Of a stretch of DNA of 25,503 nt, positions 1-7,435 are shown one piece after another. The position numbers and the translations under genes were made by a program. The notes under the pieces were generated by a model. That model did no database searches, was not told where the DNA came from, and saw only the letters and a program-made list of their open reading frames with translations. Position 1 is the first letter of the stretch. Each line of letters starts with the position of its first letter. This DNA is from Myxococcales bacterium (GTDB taxonomy: Bacteria > Myxococcota_A > Bradymonadia > UBA4248): assembly GCA_004554395.1 (NCBI GenBank), contig SFMP01000011.1, positions 1 through 25,503 of the forward strand, written 5' to 3'.

Positions 1-1
1 A

Positions 2-52
2 GGTTCTATGACGCAAGATGGCGATATCTTGCACATCCGTGCGAATGCCTAG
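2..52 (+). CDS. 3' end of an upstream gene (partial)
   Basis: The window opens inside what looks like the last 16 codons of a plus-strand gene, ending in TAG at 50-52. The frame reads GSMTQDGDILHIRANA and uses common codons (GAT, GGC, ATC, GCG), whereas the other two frames use rare arginine codons or stop almost at once. Its place just before baseplate genes suggests another tail or injection-machine component, but 16 residues are too few to name a family. The frame choice is an inference from codon use. Confidence 0.45.
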   Translation, partial: GSMTQDGDILHIRANA

Positions 53-91
53 GGGTTTTGCGCGAGCGAGTGTGATAGACTCGCAAAAGAG

Positions 92-122
92 TTGAGATTT
101 TTGTAGCGATTCGTCGTATATT
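92..122 (+). promoter_or_regulatory. Possible sigma70-type promoter ahead of the zinc-ribbon gene
   Basis: A TTGAGA box (92-97) and a TATATT box (117-122) each match consensus at five of six positions, but the spacer is 19 bp, longer than optimal. A start near 129 would leave a leader of about 20 nt with a purine-rich ribosome site before the ATG at 150. A weak hairpin (arms 56-66 and 80-88) lies upstream and could end transcription of the previous gene. Sequence match only. Confidence 0.3.
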
Positions 123-149
123 GACCATCACGAAACGAGGAGAGAAGGG

Positions 150-341
150 ATGTCTGAATGTGATTATGATGAACTTTCGGTCTGGCAAGACATATTGGAC
201 GACGTGATGAATGGTCATGTCGACGGTTTGATATGTCCATTTTGCGACAAAAAAGCGATAGAAGTGAATACGGAAGGTCCGACGATCAACGTCAAGTGTA
301 CGGAATGTGGGCGTTGGATAGAAGGCATCAACGCATATTAG
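150..341 (+). CDS. Small zinc-ribbon protein (63 aa)
   Basis: A 63-residue acidic protein. Its C-terminal half carries two CxxC knuckles, CPFC near residue 29 and CTEC near residue 50, about 18 residues apart, as in a zinc ribbon. The N-terminal half is Asp/Glu-rich and probably helical. There is no signal peptide or membrane segment, so it should be cytoplasmic. The start is supported by a GAGGAG ribosome site seven bases upstream. Only 13 bp separate it from the gp25 gene, so it is probably co-transcribed with the baseplate genes. I do not recognise a named family. It could be an assembly factor, a regulator or a minor structural part. Confidence 0.75.
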   Translation: MSECDYDELSVWQDILDDVMNGHVDGLICPFCDKKAIEVNTEGPTINVKCTECGRWIEGINAY

Positions 342-354
342 ACGGAGATAAGCC

Positions 355-759
355 ATGGCCAAGAATAAGATCATTGGGAGCGGTTTTTCGTTTCCGATGC
401 AAATTGATGCGCTCGGTGGCGTAGCGGTGACCTCGGATGATGAGAACATACGTCAGAGTATGATGTGCATCATCGGGACGGCGCCGGGGGAGCGAATCAT
501 GCGCCCGACGTTTGGTTGTGCGATTCACGACATATTGTTCGAACCGAATACGGCGGTGACGGCCGCAAAAATCGAGTACGAAGTGAAGCGTTCATTGATA
601 GAATTTGAGCCGCGCATTGGCGACATCGAAGTGGTGGCCAAGCCCGATGATGCGGAACTGAGTCGCATGAATGTGACGATATCGTACACGATCCGCAAAA
701 CGAATACGAAAGCGAACTTAGTCTATCCATTTTATCTTCGTAAAGAGGGAGAAGTATGA
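355..759 (+). CDS. Baseplate wedge protein, GPW/gp25 family
   Basis: A 134-residue protein of the T4 gp25 / P2 gpW family. This family forms the core of the inner baseplate wedge and starts sheath assembly in contractile phage tails, type VI secretion and extracellular contractile injection systems. The diagnostic stretch is GERIMRPTFGCAIHDILFEP (about residues 43-62), followed by a helical segment and a beta-rich C-terminus. The length is normal for the family. GGAG precedes the ATG by eight bases. The stop overlaps the start of the J-like gene by four bases (ATGA), which indicates translational coupling. Pairing with the next two genes favours an eCIS or phage-tail-like particle over a T6SS, because no Tss genes are seen. 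Confidence 0.92.
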   Translation: MAKNKIIGSGFSFPMQIDALGGVAVTSDDENIRQSMMCIIGTAPGERIMRPTFGCAIHDILFEPNTAVTAAKIEYEVKRSLIEFEPRIGDIEVVAKPDDAELSRMNVTISYTIRKTNTKANLVYPFYLRKEGEV

Positions 760-3700
760 TTCCATTACCGAAACTGGACGACCGCAAGTGGGAAGATCTC
801 GTCCGCGAGGCCATCGACCTAATCCCGAAGTATTGCCCGGAATGGACGAATCACAATGCGTCGGATCCCGGTATTACGCTTTTGGAGCTTTTTGCGTGGC
901 TCATCGAAGTGTTGCTCTATCGTCTCAATCGCGTCGGTGACAAAAACTATTTGGCGTTTTTGAATTTGATGGGGATCGACTTGCAGCCGCCGCAGCCGGC
1001 GACGGCTCACCTGACGTTTAGCCTTGTCCCTGGTGCACGCAATTTCCAAGTCGTGCCCGCCGGCACGAGCGTGGCGACGAATTACAAGAGCGACGAAGAC
1101 CCCGTCATCTTCGAGACGCTCAAAGATTTAGTCGTTTTGCCGACGTCGATCGTGCGTTGTTTTTCGCAGTTCCACGACGTCTATGCCGATAATACGCCCT
1201 ATATGTACGGTCGCCCGGGGCAATCGTTCGAGGCGTTTATGGGTTGCCAGCGCATCGAACGCTACATGTATTTCATGGATCCGCGATTGGAAATGCTCAA
1301 CGAAGAAGCGCTTTTGATCGTGGGTGTCGAGACGCCCAATAGCCCCGATACGGATTTCCCAACGCTTTGCGAATGGGAATATTGGAATGGCCATCGCTGG
1401 CGCGATCTCGAAACGTCGACGCAGGAATTGCCCGTCGGTTGGGTGGCGTTCCGAGGTGTCGATGGCATGCAAGAGACCGTCGTCGACGAAAAGAGCGGTT
1501 TCTGGATTCGCGCACGCCTGGTCAACGTGCCGCAATCGCCCGATATGACGAGCGTCGAACGTCTCAAGATGCGCATCGAAATCTTGGGCGAAGGTATCGT
1601 CCCGACGAAAGTCCTCACGCAAACGGTCAACGACGATTTCTTGCCCGTCGACATGGTCAAGGCGTTTTATCCGTTCCACAAAGAACCGGGCGTCGAAAGC
1701 GCCTTCTACATCGGCAATGACGAATTATTTGGCAACAAAGCGGCTCGGATTCGCCTCGATTTCGAGCTCGCCGATGCGATTGCCATCTCGGGATTGAATC
1801 CGTCGAGCGATTTGCACATCGCTTGGGAATACTACAACGGGAAACAGTGGCAACGCATGGGTCTCTCGACGCCCAAAGGGCTCGAAGACTCGCTTAAGGG
1901 CCTCGACTTCGAAGATTCGACCTATTGCTTTACGCGCAATGGTACGGTCGAATTTACGATTCCCGAAGACATGGCGAAGACAAAAGTCTCGGATCAAGAG
2001 GCTTATTTCGTTCGCGCACGCATTACACAGGGCGATTACGGTATCCCCGGTATGTATATGCTCGATGGCGATAAATGGGCTTGGTTCGACGAACGCCCAT
2101 TGCGTCCGCCTATGATGAAATCGGTGCGCATCAAGTACGAAGAGGCGAGCGTGACGCCGCCTTGCGTCTTGACGTATAACGATTTTAGATACGAAGACGT
2201 GACCGCCGAAGTGAGCGAAGATCTCTCGACGACGCAAGTCTTTGCCCCGATTCCCGACGAAAACCCGTCGATGTACTTCGGCATGAATGGCCCATTCCCC
2301 AACGAACGCATCGATGTATTCGTTCACGTCTTGACGAAGACGAGTGCGAGATTCGAACAAAAGCGCGAAGACGAAAAGTTCCTGCGAAATTATTACCGAA
2401 AGATGGAAGAAGAGTATTTCGGCAATAAGAAACTCGTCTGGGAATACTGGGACGGCAAAGTCTGGTCGGATCTCAACGTCAGCGACGGGACGCGTTCGTT
2501 TACGGAATCGGGCTATTTGTCGTTTATCGGGCCGAAAGACATGGCGCCGACGCGCAAATTCGGCGAAAACTTGTTCTGGATTCGCGTGCGCCTCGAAATG
2601 GGCGGCTACGAAGAGCTCCCGCACATCGATCACATCATGTTCAATACGGTCCAAGCCGTGAACCGTCGCACGATCAATTTCGAAGTGATGGGCACAGGGC
2701 GTGGCACGCCAAACCAAGTCTTCAAATTCCTCAATACCCCCGTCTTGGAAGGCGAGGAAATTTGGGTTCGCGAAAAGGAAATGCCGCGCGACGAAGAAAT
2801 CGAAGCGCTGAAGTCGATTTATGGCGATCGCCCGTTTATCCAAGAAGATTCGAACATGGGCGGTTATTGGGTTCGCTGGGAAAACGTCGAAAGTTTCTAT
2901 ATGTCGACCGACCGAAGCCGCCACTATTTGCTCGACCGACTCAATGGCAAAGTTCAATTCGGCGACGGCACGCACGGCATGATGGTGCCCATGCTCGATC
3001 AAAACGTTCGCACGTCGCATTACTGCATCGGTGGTGGCGTTCGCGGCAATATCGGCGTCAATCAGGCGACGACGATTCGCCAAGCAATTGCCTATATCGA
3101 TGGCGTCACGAACTATTATCCGGGCGAAGGCGGTAGCGATGTCGAAACGATCGAAGCCGTCAAACAACGCGGCCCCTATGTCATCAAGAGCCGTTATCGT
3201 GCCGTCACGCAAGAAGACTTCGAAGTCTTGTCGCTCCAAAGCTCCAATGCCATTGCGCGCACTTGTTGCTTGCCCTCGACCGACCGCGAAGGCGCGGTGA
3301 CGATTATCGTCGTGCCCAAATTCGATGCGACAAAAGAAGAATACGACAAGAAACTCGTTCCGACGAGCGAACTCTTGCGACGCGTCAAAGCATACCTCGA
3401 TGAACGCCGCCTCGTGACGGTGCGCGTCAACGTCGAACGCCCGCAATATACCGAGTTGAGCATCAATCTCGAAATCATCCGCACCTCGACGGGCGCCAGC
3501 GATCGACTCAAACGCGATATCAATCAAGCGTTGCGGAAATTCTTGCACCCCATCGTCGGCGGTCGCGACGGCAAGGGCTGGAAATTCGGACGCAGCGTCC
3601 TCAAAGTCGATCTCTATCACATCGTCGAAAACGTCGAAGGCGTCGAATTCGTCGATCGTATCATGATCTACGATGAAGACCGCGGCATATTCGTCGATCA

Positions 3701-3779
3701 AATCAAGCTCAGTCCCAAGGGCTTGCCCTTCCTCGTCAACGTCGATATCACCGAAAAAACGCGCGAACGCGTCGTTTAA
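756..3779 (+). CDS. Baseplate assembly protein, J-like (eCIS type)
   Basis: A 1007-residue baseplate protein of the large J-like class found in eCIS and related tail-like loci. It is expected to form the baseplate wedge around the spike. The N-terminus has the typical EWTNHNASDPGITLLELFAW segment (about residues 29-48). The middle holds three copies of a module that opens with WEY(W/Y)-(N/D)-G-x-x-W near residues 206, 358 and 561 and closes with an F(W/V)IR(A/V)R(L/I) strand 40-65 residues later. The C-terminal part has the J-type region (PYVIKSRYRAVTQEDFEVL, about residue 808). The ATG overlaps the gp25 stop, with a GAGGGAGA site upstream. It is much longer than phage gpJ (about 300 aa) but is normal for the eCIS form. 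Confidence 0.93.
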   Translation: MIPLPKLDDRKWEDLVREAIDLIPKYCPEWTNHNASDPGITLLELFAWLIEVLLYRLNRVGDKNYLAFLNLMGIDLQPPQPATAHLTFSLVPGARNFQVVPAGTSVATNYKSDEDPVIFETLKDLVVLPTSIVRCFSQFHDVYADNTPYMYGRPGQSFEAFMGCQRIERYMYFMDPRLEMLNEEALLIVGVETPNSPDTDFPTLCEWEYWNGHRWRDLETSTQELPVGWVAFRGVDGMQETVVDEKSGFWIRARLVNVPQSPDMTSVERLKMRIEILGEGIVPTKVLTQTVNDDFLPVDMVKAFYPFHKEPGVESAFYIGNDELFGNKAARIRLDFELADAIAISGLNPSSDLHIAWEYYNGKQWQRMGLSTPKGLEDSLKGLDFEDSTYCFTRNGTVEFTIPEDMAKTKVSDQEAYFVRARITQGDYGIPGMYMLDGDKWAWFDERPLRPPMMKSVRIKYEEASVTPPCVLTYNDFRYEDVTAEVSEDLSTTQVFAPIPDENPSMYFGMNGPFPNERIDVFVHVLTKTSARFEQKREDEKFLRNYYRKMEEEYFGNKKLVWEYWDGKVWSDLNVSDGTRSFTESGYLSFIGPKDMAPTRKFGENLFWIRVRLEMGGYEELPHIDHIMFNTVQAVNRRTINFEVMGTGRGTPNQVFKFLNTPVLEGEEIWVREKEMPRDEEIEALKSIYGDRPFIQEDSNMGGYWVRWENVESFYMSTDRSRHYLLDRLNGKVQFGDGTHGMMVPMLDQNVRTSHYCIGGGVRGNIGVNQATTIRQAIAYIDGVTNYYPGEGGSDVETIEAVKQRGPYVIKSRYRAVTQEDFEVLSLQSSNAIARTCCLPSTDREGAVTIIVVPKFDATKEEYDKKLVPTSELLRRVKAYLDERRLVTVRVNVERPQYTELSINLEIIRTSTGASDRLKRDINQALRKFLHPIVGGRDGKGWKFGRSVLKVDLYHIVENVEGVEFVDRIMIYDEDRGIFVDQIKLSPKGLPFLVNVDITEKTRERVV

Positions 3780-3810
3780 TGGCGATTAGCCCATGCCTTC
3801 GGAGTAGGAA

Positions 3811-4704
3811 ATGCGCGTACAAAGTAAAAGAAAACTGAGCGTTCCCGATCTGGAAGGGCTTTTGGCAAAAGATGCATCGACTTTTTTGGTGCTCAACGGT
3901 TTTCCAAAGCCCGATGTCAAATTCGAAGAAAGCTTCGAAACGCCCTACAGCGTCTTAAGTCAAGATCCGCCGAAAGGTCAGATCGTCGACGCCGATACGA
4001 TCGTCACGATAAACGTGGCATGCCGGTCATATTGCGAATTTTTGCCCGGCATCTATCGCACGGCGACTTACGATGGTCATACGTTTTTGCGAGATTTTAT
4101 GTGGATCGTCCGCCACATGGTCGATTCCGTATCGGACAAAATCGACAACATTCCGAGCCTCTTTAGCCCCTACGAAACGCCCGCCAACTTCTTGCCTTGG
4201 CTCGCTGGCTGGATCGGTTTCGTCTTGGACGAAGATTGGCCCGAGGGCAAAAAGCGATACCTCTTGCGACGCGCCGTCGATTACTATCGCATCCGCGGCA
4301 CGGTCAAAGGACTGAAGCTATTTTTGTCGATTTTTACCGACGTCGAACCGGAAATCATCGAAAATGCTTGGCCATTTCACGGTTTCCAAATCGGCGTTCA
4401 TTCGACGATGGACTTCGATACGATTATCTTCCCCGTCGTCAACGTCTCGCACTGCTTCATCGTCGATATCCCACTCGATCCCGAATCGATATCGGAATAT
4501 ACGATCATCAAGATTCACGATATCATTCGCGCCGAAAAACCTGCCCATACGATGTATTATCTTCGTTTCAAGGGCAAAAAAGTTGCGCTTTCCGAGTTCC
4601 AACTTCTGGTTGGCGACGAGGAACAAGGCTACGTCATCGGCTCGGGCGAAGAAATCGTCGAATTGGGTGAGGCAGAAGTCGAACGACTCCCCGGCGAAGA
4701 ATAG
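3811..4704 (+). CDS. Phage tail protein I-like baseplate protein with N-terminal PASTA-like domain
   Basis: A 297-residue protein. Residues about 75-240 match the tail protein I class of contractile tails and eCIS: a CEFLPGIYR start, FLPWLAGWIGFVLDEDWPEGKKRYLLRRAVDYYRIRGT, then FLSIFTDVEPEI. Residues about 10-70 look like a PASTA domain, with VPDLEGL at the start, a helix, an NGF turn, then SQDPPKG and TIVTINV strands. PASTA domains usually bind peptidoglycan or act as spacers. A fusion here could tether the baseplate to the wall or simply be a structural module. A GGAGTAGGAA site precedes the ATG. It lies 31 bp after the J-like gene in the same operon. Tail I assignment is firm; PASTA is by pattern. 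Confidence 0.88.
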   Translation: MRVQSKRKLSVPDLEGLLAKDASTFLVLNGFPKPDVKFEESFETPYSVLSQDPPKGQIVDADTIVTINVACRSYCEFLPGIYRTATYDGHTFLRDFMWIVRHMVDSVSDKIDNIPSLFSPYETPANFLPWLAGWIGFVLDEDWPEGKKRYLLRRAVDYYRIRGTVKGLKLFLSIFTDVEPEIIENAWPFHGFQIGVHSTMDFDTIIFPVVNVSHCFIVDIPLDPESISEYTIIKIHDIIRAEKPAHTMYYLRFKGKKVALSEFQLLVGDEEQGYVIGSGEEIVELGEAEVERLPGEE

Positions 4705-4730
4705 GCGATTGGTACGTATTTAGCGTTTTA

Positions 4731-4756
4731 TTGAACGATATCTGTGTTCAACAGAT
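4731..4756 (+). promoter_or_regulatory. Two overlapping, mutually exclusive inverted repeats in the leader of the next gene
   Basis: TTGAAC (4731-4736) can pair with GTTCAA (4746-4751), and ATCTGT (4740-4745) can pair with ACAGAT (4751-4756). The two hairpins share bases, so only one can form at a time. They sit 10-35 bases ahead of the AAGG ribosome site (4766-4769). This could be an operator, an attenuator-like switch or chance. There is no T-tract for termination. Confidence 0.35.
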
Positions 4757-4777
4757 CCCATCCATAAGGTGCAGATC

Positions 4778-6325
4778 ATGGCAGAAGACCAGGGTTTTAA
4801 GAGAATTAATTTTTTTAAAGGCTTCGTGACCACCACAAAAGACTGGAACGATGCCGAAATGTATCACGTCGAAAAGCACAAATTGCACAACCGATGCTTC
4901 CACGGCGCGGGCATGGTGCCCGGATACAAACAAGAGCTCAAAGTCCGCGCTCGCGGACGAGCCGATATGTCGGTCGAAGTCGCCCCCGGCTACGCCATCG
5001 ACGGACAAGGCAATGACATCATCCTCTACGAAACCGAAATCAAGGCGATTAACAAAGGCGATTTCAAACTCCCCCTGACGATCTATTTCGTCGTCAAATA
5101 CGTCGAAGAATTCACCGATTTCATTTCGTATAAAGAAAACCTCGATTTCAAGGGGCATCGCCGAATCCAAGAAAAAGCCGCCATCGAAATATCGATTACC
5201 GAACCCGATATCTCGCGCGAAGTCGAAATCGCTCGCGTCTACCTCACCGAAGACGCCAAAAAGATTACCGACGCCAAAGATCCCCTCGAACCGGGACCTA
5301 ACGAAATCGATTTGCGCTACGTGCCGCGCGCTGGCGTCGTCGGCGGCTACCTCCCCATGGAGCTCATCAACCGCCTCCGAAAGCTCATCGCCACACAACG
5401 CGACAGCTACTATCGCATGGCTCGCGACAAAAAAGTCCTCGCCGCCAATAGCGCCGCCCTCGGCATGATGACCGTCGACATGTTGCTCGAATCGGGCACC
5501 GTCGGCCCTCAAAACATCATGCCACTGCTCTCCAATATCGGCGACCTCGAATGGGATACCGTCAACGAAATCGAAGCGACAAAACCGACGCTCAAAGCCA
5601 TGAAAGACTTCGGACAATTCAAACACTCCGTCGAAGTCTTCCGCGACCTCGTCGATGAAAAAAGCCTCGCCGTCGACGAAAACGAGCTCATCAACTTCGA
5701 TAGCCTCGATCAAGTCCTCGCCGTCAAAGAAAAAGGCACCGTTTCCCTCGCCTCTCTCGTCGGCGAAGAAATCGCTCCTGCCGTCCTCGAAAACGAAGAA
5801 AGCGCCATCTCCCAAGAATGGACAAAGGTCAAGGAATGGAGCGGCGATTTGCCCGAAGTCGTCAGCATCGACGGACAAGAATGGACGCTCATCGATACGA
5901 TCGACGTGCTCAACAAAGACAGCGAAGTCGCTCACGCCTTCCAAATCAACGAAGCTCGCGACTCCTGGCGCGCTCGACAACGCATCCGATACCCCGATGG
6001 CGTCACCGTCGAAGACGTCGGCATCGCCCACGAAGGCGGCTACACGTCGTTCGAAATTCACAACGTCACGCCAAACCGACCCGTCATGTTGCTCCGACGA
6101 ATGGACTACGCTCGCGGCGACTTCGAAATCGAATACTATGCCAACGAAATGCGCGTCGGCATCTCGCAATGCGCAGGTTCCGACAAACGTTTCCGATGGC
6201 GCAACTGGCCATTCCTCATCCCCGCCGAATTCGTCACCTCCGAAGTGCTCAAAGTTACACAAAAAGCACTCACCGCCGCTCGCGATATCAACATGTATCG
6301 ATTCTGGTTCTATCAGGCACTTTAA
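4778..6325 (+). CDS. Large structural protein of the contractile-injection/tail locus
   Basis: A 515-residue protein in line with the baseplate genes. The N-terminus (KRINFFKGFVTTTKDWNDAE, then HGAGMVPGY, a beta-rich segment and VAPGYAIDGQGNDI) resembles proteins that follow tail protein I in eCIS loci. The Asp/Gly-rich beta region suggests a baseplate or fibre-attachment role, and the helical middle (about residues 190-300) a rod. No catalytic motif or signal peptide is seen. I chose the ATG at 4778 because AAGG ends eight bases upstream; the in-frame GTG at 4769 overlaps that site. A role in the particle is inferred from neighbours and the N-terminal pattern, and the exact part is unknown. 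Confidence 0.75.
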   Translation: MAEDQGFKRINFFKGFVTTTKDWNDAEMYHVEKHKLHNRCFHGAGMVPGYKQELKVRARGRADMSVEVAPGYAIDGQGNDIILYETEIKAINKGDFKLPLTIYFVVKYVEEFTDFISYKENLDFKGHRRIQEKAAIEISITEPDISREVEIARVYLTEDAKKITDAKDPLEPGPNEIDLRYVPRAGVVGGYLPMELINRLRKLIATQRDSYYRMARDKKVLAANSAALGMMTVDMLLESGTVGPQNIMPLLSNIGDLEWDTVNEIEATKPTLKAMKDFGQFKHSVEVFRDLVDEKSLAVDENELINFDSLDQVLAVKEKGTVSLASLVGEEIAPAVLENEESAISQEWTKVKEWSGDLPEVVSIDGQEWTLIDTIDVLNKDSEVAHAFQINEARDSWRARQRIRYPDGVTVEDVGIAHEGGYTSFEIHNVTPNRPVMLLRRMDYARGDFEIEYYANEMRVGISQCAGSDKRFRWRNWPFLIPAEFVTSEVLKVTQKALTAARDINMYRFWFYQAL

Positions 6326-6332
6326 TCTATTC

Positions 6333-6352
6333 GCCGCACCTCTGCGTGCGGC
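6333..6352 (+). repeat. Hairpin between genes, possible diverged copy of the TAT..ATAC element
   Basis: GCCGCAC (6333-6339) and GTGCGGC (6346-6352) form a perfect 7-bp stem with a six-base loop. The flanks TATTC and AAATC resemble the TATT/AATAC borders of the palindromes at 7258-7404, but AATAC is incomplete. No T-tract follows. It lies eight bases after the stop of the large structural gene and could partly end or stabilise that transcript. Confidence 0.4.
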
Positions 6353-6379
6353 AAATCTCCACCTTTTCGGAGCGTTTTT

Positions 6380-6661
6380 ATGGACGAAAAAGCACGATAC
6401 GAAGTATTCAAACACCGCCAAGGCAAATGCGAATATTGTGGCACGCGACTCAAATGGGATGCCTACGAAACTCGCGGACTCGCCGGCGGATGGGTCATCG
6501 AAGACCAAGACGACGGATCAAAACAAGCACTCTGCTACAAGTGCTTCGAATTCCCACAACGCGGCAAAACGGCTCACCGACTCACCATTACAGAAGTCCA
6601 AACGCCGACTGGCGACGCCGTCAATGGTGCATCGCAGGAAATTCAAGAAACCGACAAATAA
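6380..6661 (+). CDS. Small CxxC/CxxC zinc-binding protein (93 aa)
   Basis: A 93-residue protein with CEYC at residues 17-20 and CYKC at residues 52-55, so probably one zinc site. The layout (CEYCGTRL, an acidic linker, then LCYKCFEF) recalls the zinc knuckles of HNH-type folds, but the catalytic histidines of an HNH nuclease are absent, so I do not call it a nuclease. The C-terminus is polar and probably unstructured. CGGAG lies seven bases before the ATG. It is the second small zinc protein of this locus, the first being at 150-341. Function not recognised. Confidence 0.7.
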   Translation: MDEKARYEVFKHRQGKCEYCGTRLKWDAYETRGLAGGWVIEDQDDGSKQALCYKCFEFPQRGKTAHRLTITEVQTPTGDAVNGASQEIQETDK

Positions 6662-6731
6662 GTCGCATTATATTTCTATCTCTTGTTCAATTCGTCATGC
6701 GCACGCGTGACATTTCTCATGGAGGTTTCTC

Positions 6732-7220
6732 ATGGGTGCAACGAAGACCCAAATTACCAACTTGCTCGAAATGCGATTCGATTATCAATCGGCGCGCAAT
6801 GTGCTCAACAATTGGCGAAAATTCGCTCAAATCAAAGAGGATCCCGATCCCATGACCGACGTTCAGCTCGTGTCGTTGCTCGAATACCTCAAGGCCAATG
6901 CCCCCGATGCCGCACGCGTTCACGCCGCCGTCGAACGACTCATCCTCGCTCAAGACGTCGCACAAACCGCACAAGCACACGTCGAAGAACATCATGAAGT
7001 GCACCACGATGAGCACCATGAAGAACATCACGAAGAAGTGCACTACGAAGAGCATCACGACGCACAACACGTCGAAAACGTCGAAACGGCCGATGTCGTC
7101 GCCGAAGGTTGCGACAACGCCGACAACGCCGAAGGTTGCGACAACGCCGACAACAACGACTCAAACGACGCCCCTGCCGAATCCAAAGAAAACAAAAAGA
7201 ATAAGAAGAAAAAACATTAA
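6732..7220 (+). CDS. His/Glu-rich protein with helical N-terminus and lysine-rich tail
   Basis: A 162-residue protein in three parts. Residues 1-75 form a predicted helical domain (ITNLLEMRFDYQSARNVLNN and VHAAVERLIL). Residues about 80-120 are dominated by His and Glu (HHEVHHDEHHEEHHEE), a composition typical of metal-binding or buffering tracts. Residues about 124-141 are two identical AEGCDNADN copies, and the last 15 residues are mostly Lys. There is no signal peptide. GGAGG (6721-6725) sits six bases before the ATG. It is the last gene before a strong terminator at 7258. It may be a metal-handling accessory or a cargo of the injection particle, but nothing in the sequence decides this. 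No family recognised. Confidence 0.75.
   Translation: MGATKTQITNLLEMRFDYQSARNVLNNWRKFAQIKEDPDPMTDVQLVSLLEYLKANAPDAARVHAAVERLILAQDVAQTAQAHVEEHHEVHHDEHHEEHHEEVHYEEHHDAQHVENVETADVVAEGCDNADNAEGCDNADNNDSNDAPAESKENKKNKKKKH
7101..7154 (+). repeat. Exact 27-bp tandem duplication inside the His-rich gene
   Basis: Positions 7101-7127 and 7128-7154 are identical at all 27 bases and encode AEGCDNADN twice. The unit is a multiple of three, so copy-number change would keep the reading frame. Exact identity points to a recent duplication. Confidence 0.9.
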
Positions 7221-7257
7221 TTAACGAGTTTAATCGAATATTCTTTTGTTTTTTGGG

Positions 7258-7298
7258 AAGCTGCTATTTGCCCTCGGGCAAATACGCAGCTTTTTTTT
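7258..7298 (+). terminator. Rho-independent terminator after the injection-system genes
   Basis: AAGCTGC (7258-7264) plus TATTTGCCC (7265-7273) pair with GGGCAAATA (7276-7284) and GCAGCTT (7286-7292), leaving only the C at 7285 unpaired. A run of eight Ts follows (7291-7298). It lies 37 bases after the stop at 7220. It is also the first copy (A1) of the TAT..ATAC element family. Confidence 0.88.
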
Positions 7299-7404
7299 GC
7301 ATCGCCTATTTCTGCGCGCATACGGCAACGGTTTGGCGCCGCCTATTTCTGCGCGCATACGGCGGCGCGCGGCGCTATTCGCCCTGCGGGCAAATACGCG
7401 CCGC
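7258..7404 (+). repeat. Array A: four TAT..ATA-C palindromic elements
   Basis: Elements lie at 7258-7292, 7304-7326, 7336-7368 and 7369-7404. Each has outer arms that differ between copies but pair within the copy (for example GCGCCGCC/GGCGGCGC, GCGGCGC/GCGCCGC), a core starting TAT and ending ATA, and one unpaired C directly after ATA (7285, 7323, 7360, 7397; spacing 38, 37, 37). The two middle copies share a 24-bp exact repeat starting at 7303 and 7340; their inner pairing is poor. The rest of the gene-free stretch to 7552 holds the aspA 3'-end repeats described below. Confidence 0.8.
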
Positions 7405-7435
7405 TCTTTGCGATGACACCGAGCAATATCGCGTC

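Noticed and set aside
1725..3701. A 658-codon open frame antisense to the J-like gene (and a 586-codon one at 4748-6508)
   Set aside because: They lie fully opposite strongly supported baseplate genes, have biased Asp/Phe/Ala/Arg composition, no family pattern, and arise from the GTC/GAC-rich codon use of the real genes.
4769..4777. GTG start for the large structural protein
   Set aside because: The GTG overlaps the AAGG ribosome site that is properly spaced for the ATG at 4778.
6380..6661. HNH nuclease effector
   Set aside because: Only the zinc cysteines are seen; the catalytic His and Asn residues are absent.
7258..7404. Integron attC sites as an explanation for palindromes with unpaired bases
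   Set aside because: No GTTRRRY/RYYYAAC core sites, no integrase, and no gene cassettes between the elements.
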